Below are positions 25,453 to 33,215 of a stretch of DNA of 64,000 nt, piece by piece. Origin of the DNA: Lacihabitans sp. CCS-44 (GTDB lineage: Bacteria; Bacteroidota; Bacteroidia; Cytophagales; Spirosomataceae); the NCBI RefSeq assembly GCF_024343735.1, contig NZ_RJUE01000053.1:1-64000 (forward strand), in the 5' to 3' direction. The position numbers and the translations under genes are program-made. Every line of letters begins with the position of its first letter. The stretch's first letter is position 1. The notes beneath the pieces were generated by a model that saw only the letters and a list, made by a program, of their open reading frames with translations, did no database searches and had not been told where the DNA came from.

Positions 25453-26613
25453 ATGACAACTGAAGAAAAATACAACTTATTAAACCAACAATCAGGCGGC
25501 CTGTTTCCTTCAATTATATCCTTTTCTACCTATGATCATTTTTTAGATTCCAATCCATTTATTCATTTTATTGAAAATGAAGATCTAGAAGGATTATTAC
25601 CTAATGAAAAAGAGATAATTGCTAAGTATATCAAAGATTATTGTAAATATAAAAAAGGGAAAAACGTATATTTGGAAATTCTAAATAGCGAGGAAGGTAT
25701 AGAAAAATTGAAAAATAATGTAACGCTAAAGGCAGGTTTTCTTGAAATTTCCGAGATTATACAAGAAGATTCGATTTCCATTTATTCAAAATCGCTTTCA
25801 GGACAAAGAATTCTTTTATCTATCATCAATTCAAAAAAACTTAATGAAATTTTAAGCAAAATTTATCCGAAGCAATTGGCAAAAACTAAGAAAAGTTTCG
25901 AACTTAAAATGTTTAGTTTTGAAGAACAGTACAAGGAGAAAAGGTTAAAACAATTGCATTTGAATACAATTATTGATAATGAAGTTGATATTTTAAATGA
26001 AGAGCTTAATAAATTTGGAGGAACACAATTAATTGAATTTTGTAAGATAAAATTTGAAGATTTCTTAAATGACATTCCTGGATTTAATGATTCACTTTCA
26101 GCAATTTCAGGGGATTTTGAGAGAGACTTTGATTTCTTTTCTAAAAAACCACAATTTTCATTTGAGTATTTAAATTCAATCGATATATCATATTTTCTAG
26201 AAAATCATGATTTGATGTTTGAAAAACATTGGAAATCGTTTGTTTCTAAACACTTGATGAAGATTTTCTATGTTACAGAATTAAATAACTATATTGAAAG
26301 TATTAAAAAATTTCAAGGTGAACCTCATATAGAAGAAGCCACAGAGTATACATTAAAAAGGCAAATAATCGCAATTTTGCTACTTTTAAAAGAGGCTGGG
26401 GTGGATTTTAATTCACTCAACAATAAAGAAATAGCTCATTTTATAAGATTTGTTACGAAAATTGGACTAACTCAAAAAAAAATCGAAAAAACAACAATTT
26501 ATAAGAACCTATCCCTGGTTGATATCCTACATGAAAATGATGATTTGACTTTTGTAAAAAACCAACTTTCTGATTTAAACTTAGCTAATTTTAAAAAAAA
26601 CAGCAAAAAATGA
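25453..26613 (+). CDS. Unknown protein divergent from the defence run
   Basis: A 386-residue, lysine- and phenylalanine-rich soluble protein that I cannot assign. The central part looks helical and partly coiled (EEQYKEKRLKQLHLNTIID). The C-terminal 100 residues (RQIIAILLLLKEAGVDFN, then HFIRFVTKIGLTQKKIEK) resemble a small helical domain seen in proteins of Bacteroidota mobile elements. It lies between cargo and the replication-like genes, and ends in a GC-rich hairpin. It is very A/T-rich. It may be element backbone rather than defence. Confidence 0.7.
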   Translation: MTTEEKYNLLNQQSGGLFPSIISFSTYDHFLDSNPFIHFIENEDLEGLLPNEKEIIAKYIKDYCKYKKGKNVYLEILNSEEGIEKLKNNVTLKAGFLEISEIIQEDSISIYSKSLSGQRILLSIINSKKLNEILSKIYPKQLAKTKKSFELKMFSFEEQYKEKRLKQLHLNTIIDNEVDILNEELNKFGGTQLIEFCKIKFEDFLNDIPGFNDSLSAISGDFERDFDFFSKKPQFSFEYLNSIDISYFLENHDLMFEKHWKSFVSKHLMKIFYVTELNNYIESIKKFQGEPHIEEATEYTLKRQIIAILLLLKEAGVDFNSLNNKEIAHFIRFVTKIGLTQKKIEKTTIYKNLSLVDILHENDDLTFVKNQLSDLNLANFKKNSKK

Positions 26614-26619
26614 AAACAT

Positions 26620-26654
26620 CTCCTGGGAGGCCCCCCCCAGGGAACAGTTTTTTT
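26620..26654 (+). terminator. GC-rich hairpin terminator with eight consecutive C
   Basis: CCTGGG (26622-26627) pairs with CCCAGG (26636-26641) and seven T follow six bases later. The loop includes part of a run of eight C. It sits 7 bases after the stop of the unknown gene and before the HTH gene. The GC-rich block is out of character for this region. Confidence 0.5.
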
Positions 26655-26697
26655 GATAATTCCTTTGGCCCATTGTTTCACATAACTAAACAAAACA

Positions 26698-27009
26698 ATG
26701 GAAAAAATAATAGTAACTACACAACCTGAGCTCAAGGCTATTATAGAGCAAATTCTTAGAGACCTTTTAGCTTCTAAACCAGAAGCCACGGTTCAATCAG
26801 ATGCTATCCTTACTTTAAGTCAAGCATCGGATTATCTACAAGTACCGAAAGGTACCATCTATCAGCTCACCCACAGACGTGAGATTTGTTTCAACAAAGT
26901 TGGCCGTTCTTTAAGATTCAGAAAAATGGATCTAGATGCTTGGCTTGCGGATAACAAGAAAGCCACTAGGAAGGAGATTGCTGAAAAACTAAATCCAAAA
27001 AAACTATGA
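26698..27009 (+). CDS. Excisionase-like helix-turn-helix protein
   Basis: A 103-residue protein with a MerR/excisionase-type HTH: LTLSQASDYLQVPKGTIYQL, then GRSLRFRKMDLDAWL. This architecture (HTH_17) is common for element excision or replication-initiation control genes in Bacteroidota islands. Its stop overlaps the start of the VapE-like gene by 4 bases, so both are made together. It could bind the subterminal repeats at 663-685 and 29426-29448, but that is untested. Confidence 0.85.
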   Translation: MEKIIVTTQPELKAIIEQILRDLLASKPEATVQSDAILTLSQASDYLQVPKGTIYQLTHRREICFNKVGRSLRFRKMDLDAWLADNKKATRKEIAEKLNPKKL

Positions 27010-28157
27010 GCAGAAAAAGCACTAGTATCCAAGAAGTCGAGGACTTCTTGGATGCCAACTATGAAATAAGACTCAATGAGGTCAACTATCAATTAGAAGT
27101 CCGTGAATTTGGTTCCAACGAACTTTTCCATGAATTGAATGAAAATGACATTTTCAGAGACCTTCATAAGCAGCATAAGGGAATATCTATGGCCACACTA
27201 TTAGCCATATTAAAATCTAGTTATGTTACAAAGTACAATCCTTTTCAAGAATACTTCGATAATATTAGTAGCCTCTATAACCCAGAGGGAAATATAGATT
27301 ACATCGAAAATTTGGCAAATTACATTAATGCGGAAAACCAGACACGATTTAACTGGCAATTTAAAAAAATGTTGGTTAGGTCAATCGCTTGTGCTTTAGA
27401 TACCAATGTCTTCAATAAACAGGCCTTTGTTTTGGTCCAAAAGAAGCAAAATAATGGTAAAACAACATTTTGTAGATGGTTATGTCCTCCAAGATTGAAA
27501 GAATATTTTACAGAGAATATCTCGATGGATAAAGATGGCCTTATTGCCCTCACTGAGAACTTCATAATTAACCTAGACGAACTCTCCTCTTTGAGCAAAT
27601 TTGAATTGAACACATTAAAAAGTGTTTTTTCTAGAGATCATGTAAAGGTTCGCCCTCCCTATGGTACGAAGTCAATCAGATCGCCAAGAAGAGCTAACTT
27701 TCTTGGGTCTATCAATCAATTTGACTTTTTAAACGATGAAACAGGCTCTGTACGGTGGCTTTGTTTCAAAATTGAGGAAATAGACTGGAATTATAGAAAC
27801 GAGCTTGATATTGACCTTATCTGGTCCCAAGCCTATCATCTTTATACTACTGGTTTCGAATACCAATTAAATGCAGAAGAAATTAAAGAAAATGAAATTG
27901 AAAATGAGAAATTTCAATATATATCTCCTGAAGAAGATATGCTAGTTTCTGCCCTACTACCAGCCTCTAAAGAGGAACATGACAAATTCATGAGTGCAAC
28001 TGATATCAATGCCTATTTGCGAGAACATTTCCATTCTAAAGTTATTCCTAAGCCAGTACAATTAGGCAAAGCCCTTTCAAAACTCGGATATGAACAAACC
28101 CAACTCAAGTGTAGGCATGGATACTATGTAAAACTTGTATTCGGTGAAGAGCAATAA
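27006..28157 (+). CDS. VapE-like P-loop ATPase / helicase
   Basis: A 383-residue virulence-associated-E family protein. The P-loop QKKQNNGKTTFCRWL lies near residues 142-156, an acidic Walker B-like FIINLDELSS follows, then FSRDHVKVRPPYG and FLGSINQFDFLNDETGSVRW, all typical VapE/VirE landmarks. Such proteins are superfamily 3-like helicases used in replication of islands and phage satellites. A primase domain is not seen in it or beside it. It overlaps the HTH gene and is followed by an inverted repeat and a small HTH gene. Confidence 0.85.
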   Translation: MSRKSTSIQEVEDFLDANYEIRLNEVNYQLEVREFGSNELFHELNENDIFRDLHKQHKGISMATLLAILKSSYVTKYNPFQEYFDNISSLYNPEGNIDYIENLANYINAENQTRFNWQFKKMLVRSIACALDTNVFNKQAFVLVQKKQNNGKTTFCRWLCPPRLKEYFTENISMDKDGLIALTENFIINLDELSSLSKFELNTLKSVFSRDHVKVRPPYGTKSIRSPRRANFLGSINQFDFLNDETGSVRWLCFKIEEIDWNYRNELDIDLIWSQAYHLYTTGFEYQLNAEEIKENEIENEKFQYISPEEDMLVSALLPASKEEHDKFMSATDINAYLREHFHSKVIPKPVQLGKALSKLGYEQTQLKCRHGYYVKLVFGEEQ

Positions 28158-28180
28158 TTAAAAAATTATCAAATTCATCT

Positions 28181-28206
28181 TGCTTACTTACTTAAGCAAG
28201 TAAGCA
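28181..28206. repeat. 9-bp inverted repeat between the VapE-like and small HTH genes
   Basis: TGCTTACTT (28181-28189) and AAGTAAGCA (28198-28206) flank 8 bases containing TTAA. No T-run follows, so a protein-binding site just upstream of the ATG at 28226 is more likely than a terminator. Confidence 0.45.
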
Positions 28207-28225
28207 GGATAAACTTTAAAAACAA

Positions 28226-28402
28226 ATGAAAATTACAACATCCACGAGAACTGAGCTAGCAGCGAGTTACAATGTTTCATTGACAACCTTAAACAAATGG
28301 CTGAAAAAAATTGAAGAACTTAAAATAGAAGCAAACAGCAGAATACTTACCCCTAAGCAAGTAGAGATAATATTTTTACACTTAGGGGAGCCTGGGAATT
28401 AA
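28226..28402 (+). CDS. Small helix-turn-helix protein (58 aa)
   Basis: ATG at 28226, TAA at 28400-28402. The product starts MKITTSTRTELAASYNVS and continues TLNKWLKKIEE, a recognisable HTH (ELAASYNVSLTTLNKWL), followed by LTPKQVEIIFLHLG. Such short HTH proteins occur in Bacteroidota mobile elements. It lies between an inverted repeat and the 10-bp-phased array, so it may bind one of them. Codon pattern and a stop in the expected place support a real gene. Confidence 0.65.
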   Translation: MKITTSTRTELAASYNVSLTTLNKWLKKIEELKIEANSRILTPKQVEIIFLHLGEPGN

Positions 28403-28426
28403 ACTTGGTAAAAATAAAATATCTTT

Positions 28427-28476
28427 AATTAACCAACATTAACCCAAAATAACGAGCATTAACCAGTAGTAACTAT
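28427..28476 (+). repeat. Five-unit 10-bp-phased direct repeat array (iteron or operator)
   Basis: Five units begin at 28428, 28438, 28448, 28458 and 28468: ATTAACC, ATTAACC, AATAACG, ATTAACC, AGTAACT. TAAC is invariant at exact 10-base steps, so every unit faces the same side of the helix. The array ends 55 bases before a ribbon-helix-helix gene, and such proteins bind tandem short repeats. It could be an operator, a replication or transfer origin, or a partition site. Confidence 0.6.
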
Positions 28477-28530
28477 AAACTAGTTTTTTAGAAAATGTAA
28501 TATTTGGGTATTAATAAATAAACACACACA

Positions 28531-28920
28531 ATGACAAACACAACACGAACAGGACGAGGCCTAGATGTTAATGCTCTAGCCAATGCCACAGCAAAAGTAA
28601 CCTTAGGCTTTAAATGCGAAGCTCAACTAAAAATGGATCTGGCCATAGAAGCCGATAGGTATTCGATGAGCCTTTCAGAGTATGTTGAAGTTCTAGTATC
28701 CCGAAGGCACGAAAATCATTCAGAAAACGAAAATCGAGGAGAAGTAGAACGCCTCAAAAAACGCTTGGGTATTTATGAGAATGAAAAGCTCCAGAAGCTT
28801 TTTGAAAAATACAAGGGGAAGCCCATTCCTTATCGAGATATAAATGCCATAGAGAGACAAATCAATGTGTCAGATCTGACCGATGTATATTTTGCAATAA
28901 TGGAATCCTTAAAAATGTAA
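28531..28920 (+). CDS. Ribbon-helix-helix-like protein of the element backbone
   Basis: A 129-residue protein. The segment KVTLGFKCEAQLKMDLAIEA followed by RYSMSLSEYVEVLVSRR fits a ribbon-helix-helix DNA-binding fold, then a coiled coil (GEVERLKKRLGIYENEKLQ) likely used for oligomerisation. Similar proteins act as accessory factors in mobilisation or partition, but no relaxase is present. The 10-bp repeat array upstream is a natural target. A small membrane-protein gene follows after 4 bases. Confidence 0.75.
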   Translation: MTNTTRTGRGLDVNALANATAKVTLGFKCEAQLKMDLAIEADRYSMSLSEYVEVLVSRRHENHSENENRGEVERLKKRLGIYENEKLQKLFEKYKGKPIPYRDINAIERQINVSDLTDVYFAIMESLKM

Positions 28921-28924
28921 AGTC

Positions 28925-29278
28925 ATGATAGAGTTCAATTACCAGCCATTTTCGGATTATAATTATCAGGAAGGCGAAAAAACAATTAATCAAGAAGCAG
29001 TACGACTTGCTACGAACAGCAAATACGTAGGTTTAAGACCTCGAAGCGGTTATTATCCCAAAACCAACTATAATAACAACAATACCCAAAGTTACTGGTA
29101 TGAGCCACCAATAAATCAAACTTATTATAAAGAGCCAAAACAAAAATCATACTGGTGGTTGTGGTTGCTACCAATTTTTGGTATTCTAATTTTAGCATAC
29201 TGGTACTGGAAGGATGACATAGATGCATTTATCGAAAAAAGTCTCAGGCCAATGGAAGCATTAAAAACAGGTGACTAA
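28925..29278 (+). CDS. Small single-pass membrane protein
   Basis: A 117-residue protein with a Tyr/Asn-rich N-terminal half (YNNNNTQSYWYEPP) and one hydrophobic segment, WWLWLLPIFGILILAYWYW, near residues 77-95, followed by a short charged tail. No family is recognised. It is the last gene of the island and probably shares a transcript with the ribbon-helix-helix gene; a good terminator follows at 29327. Confidence 0.7.
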   Translation: MIEFNYQPFSDYNYQEGEKTINQEAVRLATNSKYVGLRPRSGYYPKTNYNNNNTQSYWYEPPINQTYYKEPKQKSYWWLWLLPIFGILILAYWYWKDDIDAFIEKSLRPMEALKTGD

Positions 29279-29326
29279 ACTCCAAAAATATTAGAACACT
29301 AATAGAACGGCTTCCTTGTATACCCG

Positions 29327-29354
29327 AAAACCATTCATCTCGAATGGTTTTTTT
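29327..29354 (+). terminator. Terminator after the last island gene
   Basis: AAAACCATTC pairs with GAATGGTTTT around a 5-base loop and runs into a T-tract. It ends rightward transcription of the element backbone before the subterminal sites. Confidence 0.75.
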
Positions 29355-29376
29355 GATTTTCGAAAATCTAGATTTT
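29355..29376. repeat. Interlocked 14-bp palindromes near the right end
   Basis: GATTTTCGAAAATC (29355-29368) is a perfect palindrome and overlaps another, AAAATCTAGATTTT (29363-29376). They lie between the terminator and the right arm-type repeat, inside the probable attR recombination region. They may be a binding site for an accessory recombination protein. Confidence 0.5.
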
Positions 29377-29425
29377 TCGAATCCTTCTGTAAATGGCTAA
29401 TTTTCAACACCTCTAAAAATCAAAA

Positions 29426-29448
29426 TGTTTAAACCATGTTTAAACCAG
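29426..29448 (+). repeat. Right arm-type repeat: two tandem 11-mers
   Basis: Exact copy of the 23 bases at 663-685 (TGTTTAAACCA twice plus G), in the same orientation, 67 bases inside the right core. No gene or promoter accounts for it here, which supports a role in recombination rather than only in integrase regulation. Confidence 0.7.
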
Positions 29449-29474
29449 GATTTCTAAAAGTATGGCCGAAAATG

Positions 29475-29511
29475 AAAAAAGCCTCATAATCTACTGATTA
29501 TGAGGCTTTTT
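29475..29511. terminator. Bidirectional terminator at the right end of the island
   Basis: An 11-bp perfect stem (GCCTCATAATC with its complement, 4-base loop, 29481-29506) is flanked by A-run and T-run, so it works both ways. On the minus strand it follows the intact tRNA-Val by a few bases and replaces the terminator at 455-482 that was displaced by insertion. Confidence 0.8.
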
Positions 29512-29515
29512 ATAC

Positions 29516-29563
29516 TGTGGGAGTTGAGGGATTCGAACCCCCGACCCTCTGCTTGTAAGGCAG
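29516..29563 (-). repeat. attR core: 48-bp direct repeat within intact tRNA-Val
   Basis: Identical to 504-551. It covers the 3' part of the functional tRNA gene plus two bases. Recombination between the two copies would excise the island as a 29,012-bp circle and restore a single tRNA-Val with its original terminator. Confidence 0.9.
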
Positions 29564-29592
29564 ATGCTCTGAACCAACTGAGCTAAACTCCC
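29518..29592 (-). tRNA. tRNA-Val (anticodon UAC)
   Basis: The minus strand folds as a complete cloverleaf: acceptor GGGAGTT/AACTCCC, D-arm with AGCTCAGTTGGTT, anticodon loop CTTACAA with anticodon TAC, and T-arm GGTTCGAATCC. The discriminator is A. The 3' CCA is not encoded in full and must be added after transcription. It is the integration target of the island. Confidence 0.95.
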
Positions 29593-29615
29593 CTATTCCC
29601 TGTGCGTTGGGAGTG

Positions 29616-29647
29616 CAAAGATGCAGGACTGATTTTTTATTTCCAAA
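29616..29647 (-). promoter_or_regulatory. Promoter of tRNA-Val
   Basis: On the minus strand TTTG (29644-29647), a 20-base spacer and CATCTTTG (29616-29623) match the Bacteroidota consensus except one base. The box ends 23 bases before the tRNA 5' end. Confidence 0.65.
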
Positions 29648-29760
29648 CATTGCGTAAAAAAAATTATACTTTTTTTTACTTTCATTATTCATCACAAGTT
29701 TTTGGCAAAAAAATACAATTATTTAAATCTATAATGGTAGTAATTCGATACTCCATCCAT

Positions 29761-29768
29761 TATTTTTG
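29761..29768 (+). promoter_or_regulatory. -7 element upstream of mannonate dehydratase
   Basis: TATTTTTG is a perfect TAnnTTTG match, 24 bases before the ATG at 29793. No clear TTTG lies 18-21 bases upstream, so an activator may be needed. Confidence 0.45.
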
Positions 29769-29792
29769 TCAAAATAATATCAATCGAATTTT

Positions 29793-30986
29793 ATGGCATT
29801 AGAACAAACTTGGAGATGGTATGGCCCCAATGACCCCGTGAGCCTTTCGGATGTACGCCAAGCTGGAGCTACTGGTGTGGTGTCTGCTCTTCATCACATT
29901 CCAAACGGTCAGGTATGGACTGTGGAAGAAATTCAGAAACGTAAAGAAATAATCGAAGCTGCCGGACTAACCTGGTCAGTGGTAGAGAGTATCCCAGTGC
30001 ACGAAGACATCAAAAAACGCTCAGGAAATTTTGAGACTTACATAGAAAATTATAAAACTTCTATTGCTAACCTCGCCACCTGTGGAATAGACACCGTTTG
30101 TTATAATTTCATGCCTGTCTTGGATTGGACACGGACTGACCTTGACTATCCAATGACAGATGGCTCCACAGCCCTGAGGTTCGATATAGTTGAATTTTGT
30201 GCTTTTGAAGTTTATCTTTTGAAAAGAAAAAATGCCCCAGATGCATATTCGGCTGATATTCTTGAAAAGGCTGAGCAATGGATTCAATCGGCCACTGATA
30301 CTCAAAAATCTAAATTGGTCAAAAATATAATCGCTGGTTTACCCGGTAGCGAAGAGAGCTTTACAATAGAGCAGTTTGGTGAAGTATTGGCTACCTACAA
30401 TGGTATTGACGACCAAACACTCAGAAATAACCTTTATGCCTTCATAGCCGAAATTGGTCCAGTGGCTGAACAAAATAAAGTTTCGCTGGCTATTCACCCA
30501 GATGATCCGCCATATACTATTCTTGGTCTTCCACGTGTGGTAAGCAACGAGGCAGATGCTAAGGCTTTGCTGGAGGCATATCCAAGCAAATACAATGGTC
30601 TTTGTTTCTGCACAGGCAGCTACGGAGTGAGAGCCGATAACGATTTGGTAGGCATGATAGAAAGAATGGGTGACCGAATAAATTTCATACATTTAAGAGC
30701 TACCAAGCGTGACGAAATGGGGAATTTCCATGAAGCTGATCACTTGGACGGCGATGTAGACATGTTCGGCGTAATGCAAGCTTTGGTAAAAGAGCAAGAA
30801 AAACGTAAAACTGAAAATAGAGAGGATTATAGACTGCCATTCCGCCCGGATCATGGACATAGAATGTTAGATGATTTGAATCCAAATAAGAAAACTAATC
30901 CTGGTTATACTGCAATTGGTCGTTTGAGAGGGTTGGCCGAGTTGCGTGGATTGGAATTGGGTATTAGAAGAAATTTGGGCGTTTAA
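29793..30986 (+). CDS. uxuA: Mannonate dehydratase
   Basis: A 397-residue cytoplasmic enzyme that dehydrates D-mannonate to 2-keto-3-deoxy-D-gluconate in hexuronate breakdown. Recognisable UxuA blocks are [20 protein letters not shown] at the N-terminus, [24 protein letters not shown], and the metal-site region [11 protein letters not shown] and [12 protein letters not shown] near the C-terminus. Length is normal. The KDG kinase gene follows after 40 bases, which supplies the next pathway step. It is the first chromosomal gene right of the island. Confidence 0.95.
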   Translation: MALEQTWRWYGPNDPVSLSDVRQAGATGVVSALHHIPNGQVWTVEEIQKRKEIIEAAGLTWSVVESIPVHEDIKKRSGNFETYIENYKTSIANLATCGIDTVCYNFMPVLDWTRTDLDYPMTDGSTALRFDIVEFCAFEVYLLKRKNAPDAYSADILEKAEQWIQSATDTQKSKLVKNIIAGLPGSEESFTIEQFGEVLATYNGIDDQTLRNNLYAFIAEIGPVAEQNKVSLAIHPDDPPYTILGLPRVVSNEADAKALLEAYPSKYNGLCFCTGSYGVRADNDLVGMIERMGDRINFIHLRATKRDEMGNFHEADHLDGDVDMFGVMQALVKEQEKRKTENREDYRLPFRPDHGHRMLDDLNPNKKTNPGYTAIGRLRGLAELRGLELGIRRNLGV

Positions 30987-31026
30987 TCTTAAATGCTATT
31001 TTTGTTGAAAATTAAATCGTTTTGCA

Positions 31027-32034
31027 ATGCCTAAAATCGTCACTTTCGGAGAAATACTGTTACGTCTTTCTACGCCCGGCTTCCAAAAAATAGCACAAGC
31101 GGAATCCTTCGACTGTACTTTTGGAGGTACAGAGATGAACGTTGGTGCGGCATTGGTCAATTTTGGCTTTGATGTGACTCATGTGGGTGTTTTCCCGGAA
31201 AACCATATTGGGAAAAAAGCAAAAGCATTTATAAGAAAACTGGGCATTTCTGATGAAAACATACATCTAAAAGGCCAGAGAATGGGATTGTTTTTTCTCG
31301 AAACGGGTGCTGTAAGTCGTGCGAGTCAGATAGTTTATGACAGAGCAGATTCTGCATTTGTCAATCTTGACCCGAGTTGGTTTGACTGGGAAGAAATACT
31401 AAAAGATGCTGATTGGTTTCATTGGTGTGGAATTACTCCAGCTGTGGGCGAAAAACCTGCAATTGCACTTTTAGACGCCTTAAAAGTGGCCAAAAAACTG
31501 GGCATAAAAGTGTCTTCGGATATTTATTACAGAAGCAACCTCTGGAATTATGGCAAAACGCCCCAAGATATTCTTCCTGAGTTGGCTTCTTATTCTAATG
31601 TGATATTGGCTTCAAGAAAAAATATTGAAGAGATATTTGGAATAATTTCTAACGAAGAAAAGGGCAAGTTTCAGGACACCGCGAAAAAACTGATGGAGCG
31701 TTATCCTTCCATAGAAAAAATAATCGATACCGAACGCATACAAATTAGTGCTTCCCACAACCGCATGAATGCACGCATGTGGAACGGGCAAGAATACTTG
31801 AAAACGGGCAATTTGGACATTACGCACATTGTTGACAGAGTAGGCACTGGAGATGCATTTCTTGGCGGATTTATATATGGACAATTGATTTATAAAGACG
31901 ACTTGAAGTCTTTAGAATTCGGTAACGCATCTAGTGCCTTGAAACATACTATTCCTGGCGATCAAAACTTAGTGGATATTGCTGAGGTAGAAAATCTCAT
32001 GTTAGGAGATGGTAGTGGGAAGTTGAAAAGATAA
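31027..32034 (+). CDS. kdgK: PfkB-family sugar kinase, probable 2-keto-3-deoxygluconate kinase
   Basis: A 335-residue ribokinase-like enzyme. Seen: FGGTEMNVGAALVNFG near the N-terminus (substrate-binding Gly/Asn region) and VDRVGTGDAFLGGFIYG, the PfkB signature with the catalytic Asp, near the C-terminus. Placed 40 bases after uxuA, it most likely phosphorylates the KDG made by that enzyme to KDPG for the Entner-Doudoroff aldolase. The substrate is inferred from the neighbour. Confidence 0.88.
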   Translation: MPKIVTFGEILLRLSTPGFQKIAQAESFDCTFGGTEMNVGAALVNFGFDVTHVGVFPENHIGKKAKAFIRKLGISDENIHLKGQRMGLFFLETGAVSRASQIVYDRADSAFVNLDPSWFDWEEILKDADWFHWCGITPAVGEKPAIALLDALKVAKKLGIKVSSDIYYRSNLWNYGKTPQDILPELASYSNVILASRKNIEEIFGIISNEEKGKFQDTAKKLMERYPSIEKIIDTERIQISASHNRMNARMWNGQEYLKTGNLDITHIVDRVGTGDAFLGGFIYGQLIYKDDLKSLEFGNASSALKHTIPGDQNLVDIAEVENLMLGDGSGKLKR

Positions 32035-32036
32035 AT

Positions 32037-33209
32037 TTACTTACAATATTTTTGGATAAAAGCGTTTTTTTCTAAAACTGATAAACCAAATTGAGTGGCT
32101 TGGTTTAAAGAATTAATACATTCTGTTTTTTGCCCCGACTTACTATAATACTGGGCTGCTTGAATGAAATAGGCAGATTTGTGCTTTGGTTCTCTCAATC
32201 CAGCTAGCCATTTATCCTTTATTTCTAGAAAATAATCGTACATTTCCACGCCTTCTACTTTCGCATTTATTTTCTCCGATAAAAAAGAAAACGTATTAGC
32301 ATCAGGATAAATAAATGCCATCTTGCGGCAAAGATTTTTTGCGGAGTTATAATCCTTTGAAGTTAAATAATAATTTAATTCTAAACTCCAAAGCCATGAG
32401 AGTCTGCGTTTCTCGTCAGCTCCGAGTTTTGCCAAATATGCGTGTAGCGAATCAAGTTCCCATTTTGGATAATCATCCTTGTTTTCAAGATACTTGGTGT
32501 GTATTTGAATAATTGAAGCAAAAGCATCTTTCTCTTTGCCGCTATTCCCTTCTAAACCAGCTGCTTGGGGATGATTTTTTATCCAAAATTGAAAAAACAT
32601 ATTGTTGGGAGAAAAAACAGTTTTCTTGAAAATATTCCATGAACCCAAACTGGCTTTTTCGGACTCTTCAAGACTTTCGAAAAGCTTGTTATTGAGGACA
32701 TTTCCCTTGTCTTGATCCTTTAAAAGTCTATAATAGATTGCACACCTTACGTTTTCGTTTAAAGTCGAATTTGCCTTTTTTTCGCATTCCAAACAGCTAT
32801 TTCCCCTTTCTTCTTCAAACTGAACTATAATATCTTGGGCGGTTTCCTTGGGTTCCAGAAAATACTGAAGTTTGCCCTCAGTGTCCAAAAACAAAAAAAC
32901 TGGATAATTTATTAACCTAATGTTTCTTTCCTCGAGCAATTTCACTTGACTCTGATTGGTCAAGTCGAGTTTCATATTTGTGTAATTATCGTTTAGATAT
33001 TTCGACAACTCTGGATTTTTTAAGTTCTGATTCAAAACCTGACAATGCGAACACTCAGGATGAAAACATTCTATAAGTATACTTTTCCCTGTTCTTGCCG
33101 CAGTTTTCTTTGCTTGCTCAAAATCGGTTTGCCAGGTTATTTGGCCAAAGACATTTGTGGTAAAAAGTAAAAGTATAAATGAAGAAAAAACAGACTTTTT
33201 CATCTTCAC
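32037..33209 (-). CDS. Secreted thioredoxin-like protein
   Basis: A 390-residue exported protein. A signal peptide (MKMKKSVFSSFILLLFTTNVFG) precedes a thioredoxin-like domain with the redox pair in HPECSHCQVL. The rest is helical and repeat-like, ending with a Cys. It probably acts in the periplasm as a disulfide reductase or chaperone-like factor. It lies 6 bases from the DUF2490 gene, in one operon, and is convergent with kdgK, the two stop codons being 2 bases apart. Confidence 0.8.
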   Translation of the reverse strand: MKMKKSVFSSFILLLFTTNVFGQITWQTDFEQAKKTAARTGKSILIECFHPECSHCQVLNQNLKNPELSKYLNDNYTNMKLDLTNQSQVKLLEERNIRLINYPVFLFLDTEGKLQYFLEPKETAQDIIVQFEEERGNSCLECEKKANSTLNENVRCAIYYRLLKDQDKGNVLNNKLFESLEESEKASLGSWNIFKKTVFSPNNMFFQFWIKNHPQAAGLEGNSGKEKDAFASIIQIHTKYLENKDDYPKWELDSLHAYLAKLGADEKRRLSWLWSLELNYYLTSKDYNSAKNLCRKMAFIYPDANTFSFLSEKINAKVEGVEMYDYFLEIKDKWLAGLREPKHKSAYFIQAAQYYSKSGQKTECINSLNQATQFGLSVLEKNAFIQKYCK

Positions 33210-33215
33210 AATGGA

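Larger units (their letters stand above)
504..29563. mobile_element. Integrated genomic island in tRNA-Val(UAC) carrying a defence cluster
   Basis: Identical 48-bp repeats at 504-551 and 29516-29563 bound the element; one copy plus interior is 29,012 bp. A tyrosine recombinase gene starts about 150 bases inside the left core. Excisionase-like HTH and VapE-like genes lie near the right end, and a 23-bp repeat occurs inside both ends. Cargo is almost entirely restriction, nuclease, ATPase and WYL-regulator genes. No relaxase, coupling protein or secretion gene is visible, so the element is integrative and at most mobilised by helpers. Boundaries are seen directly; mobility is inferred. Confidence 0.88.

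Noticed and set aside
28427-28476. CRISPR array
   Set aside because: Units are 7 bases in a 10-base period with no spacers and no cas genes nearby; an iteron or operator fits better.
30021-30885. Open frames antisense to uxuA
   Set aside because: They mirror a conserved enzyme gene and have no family resemblance of their own.
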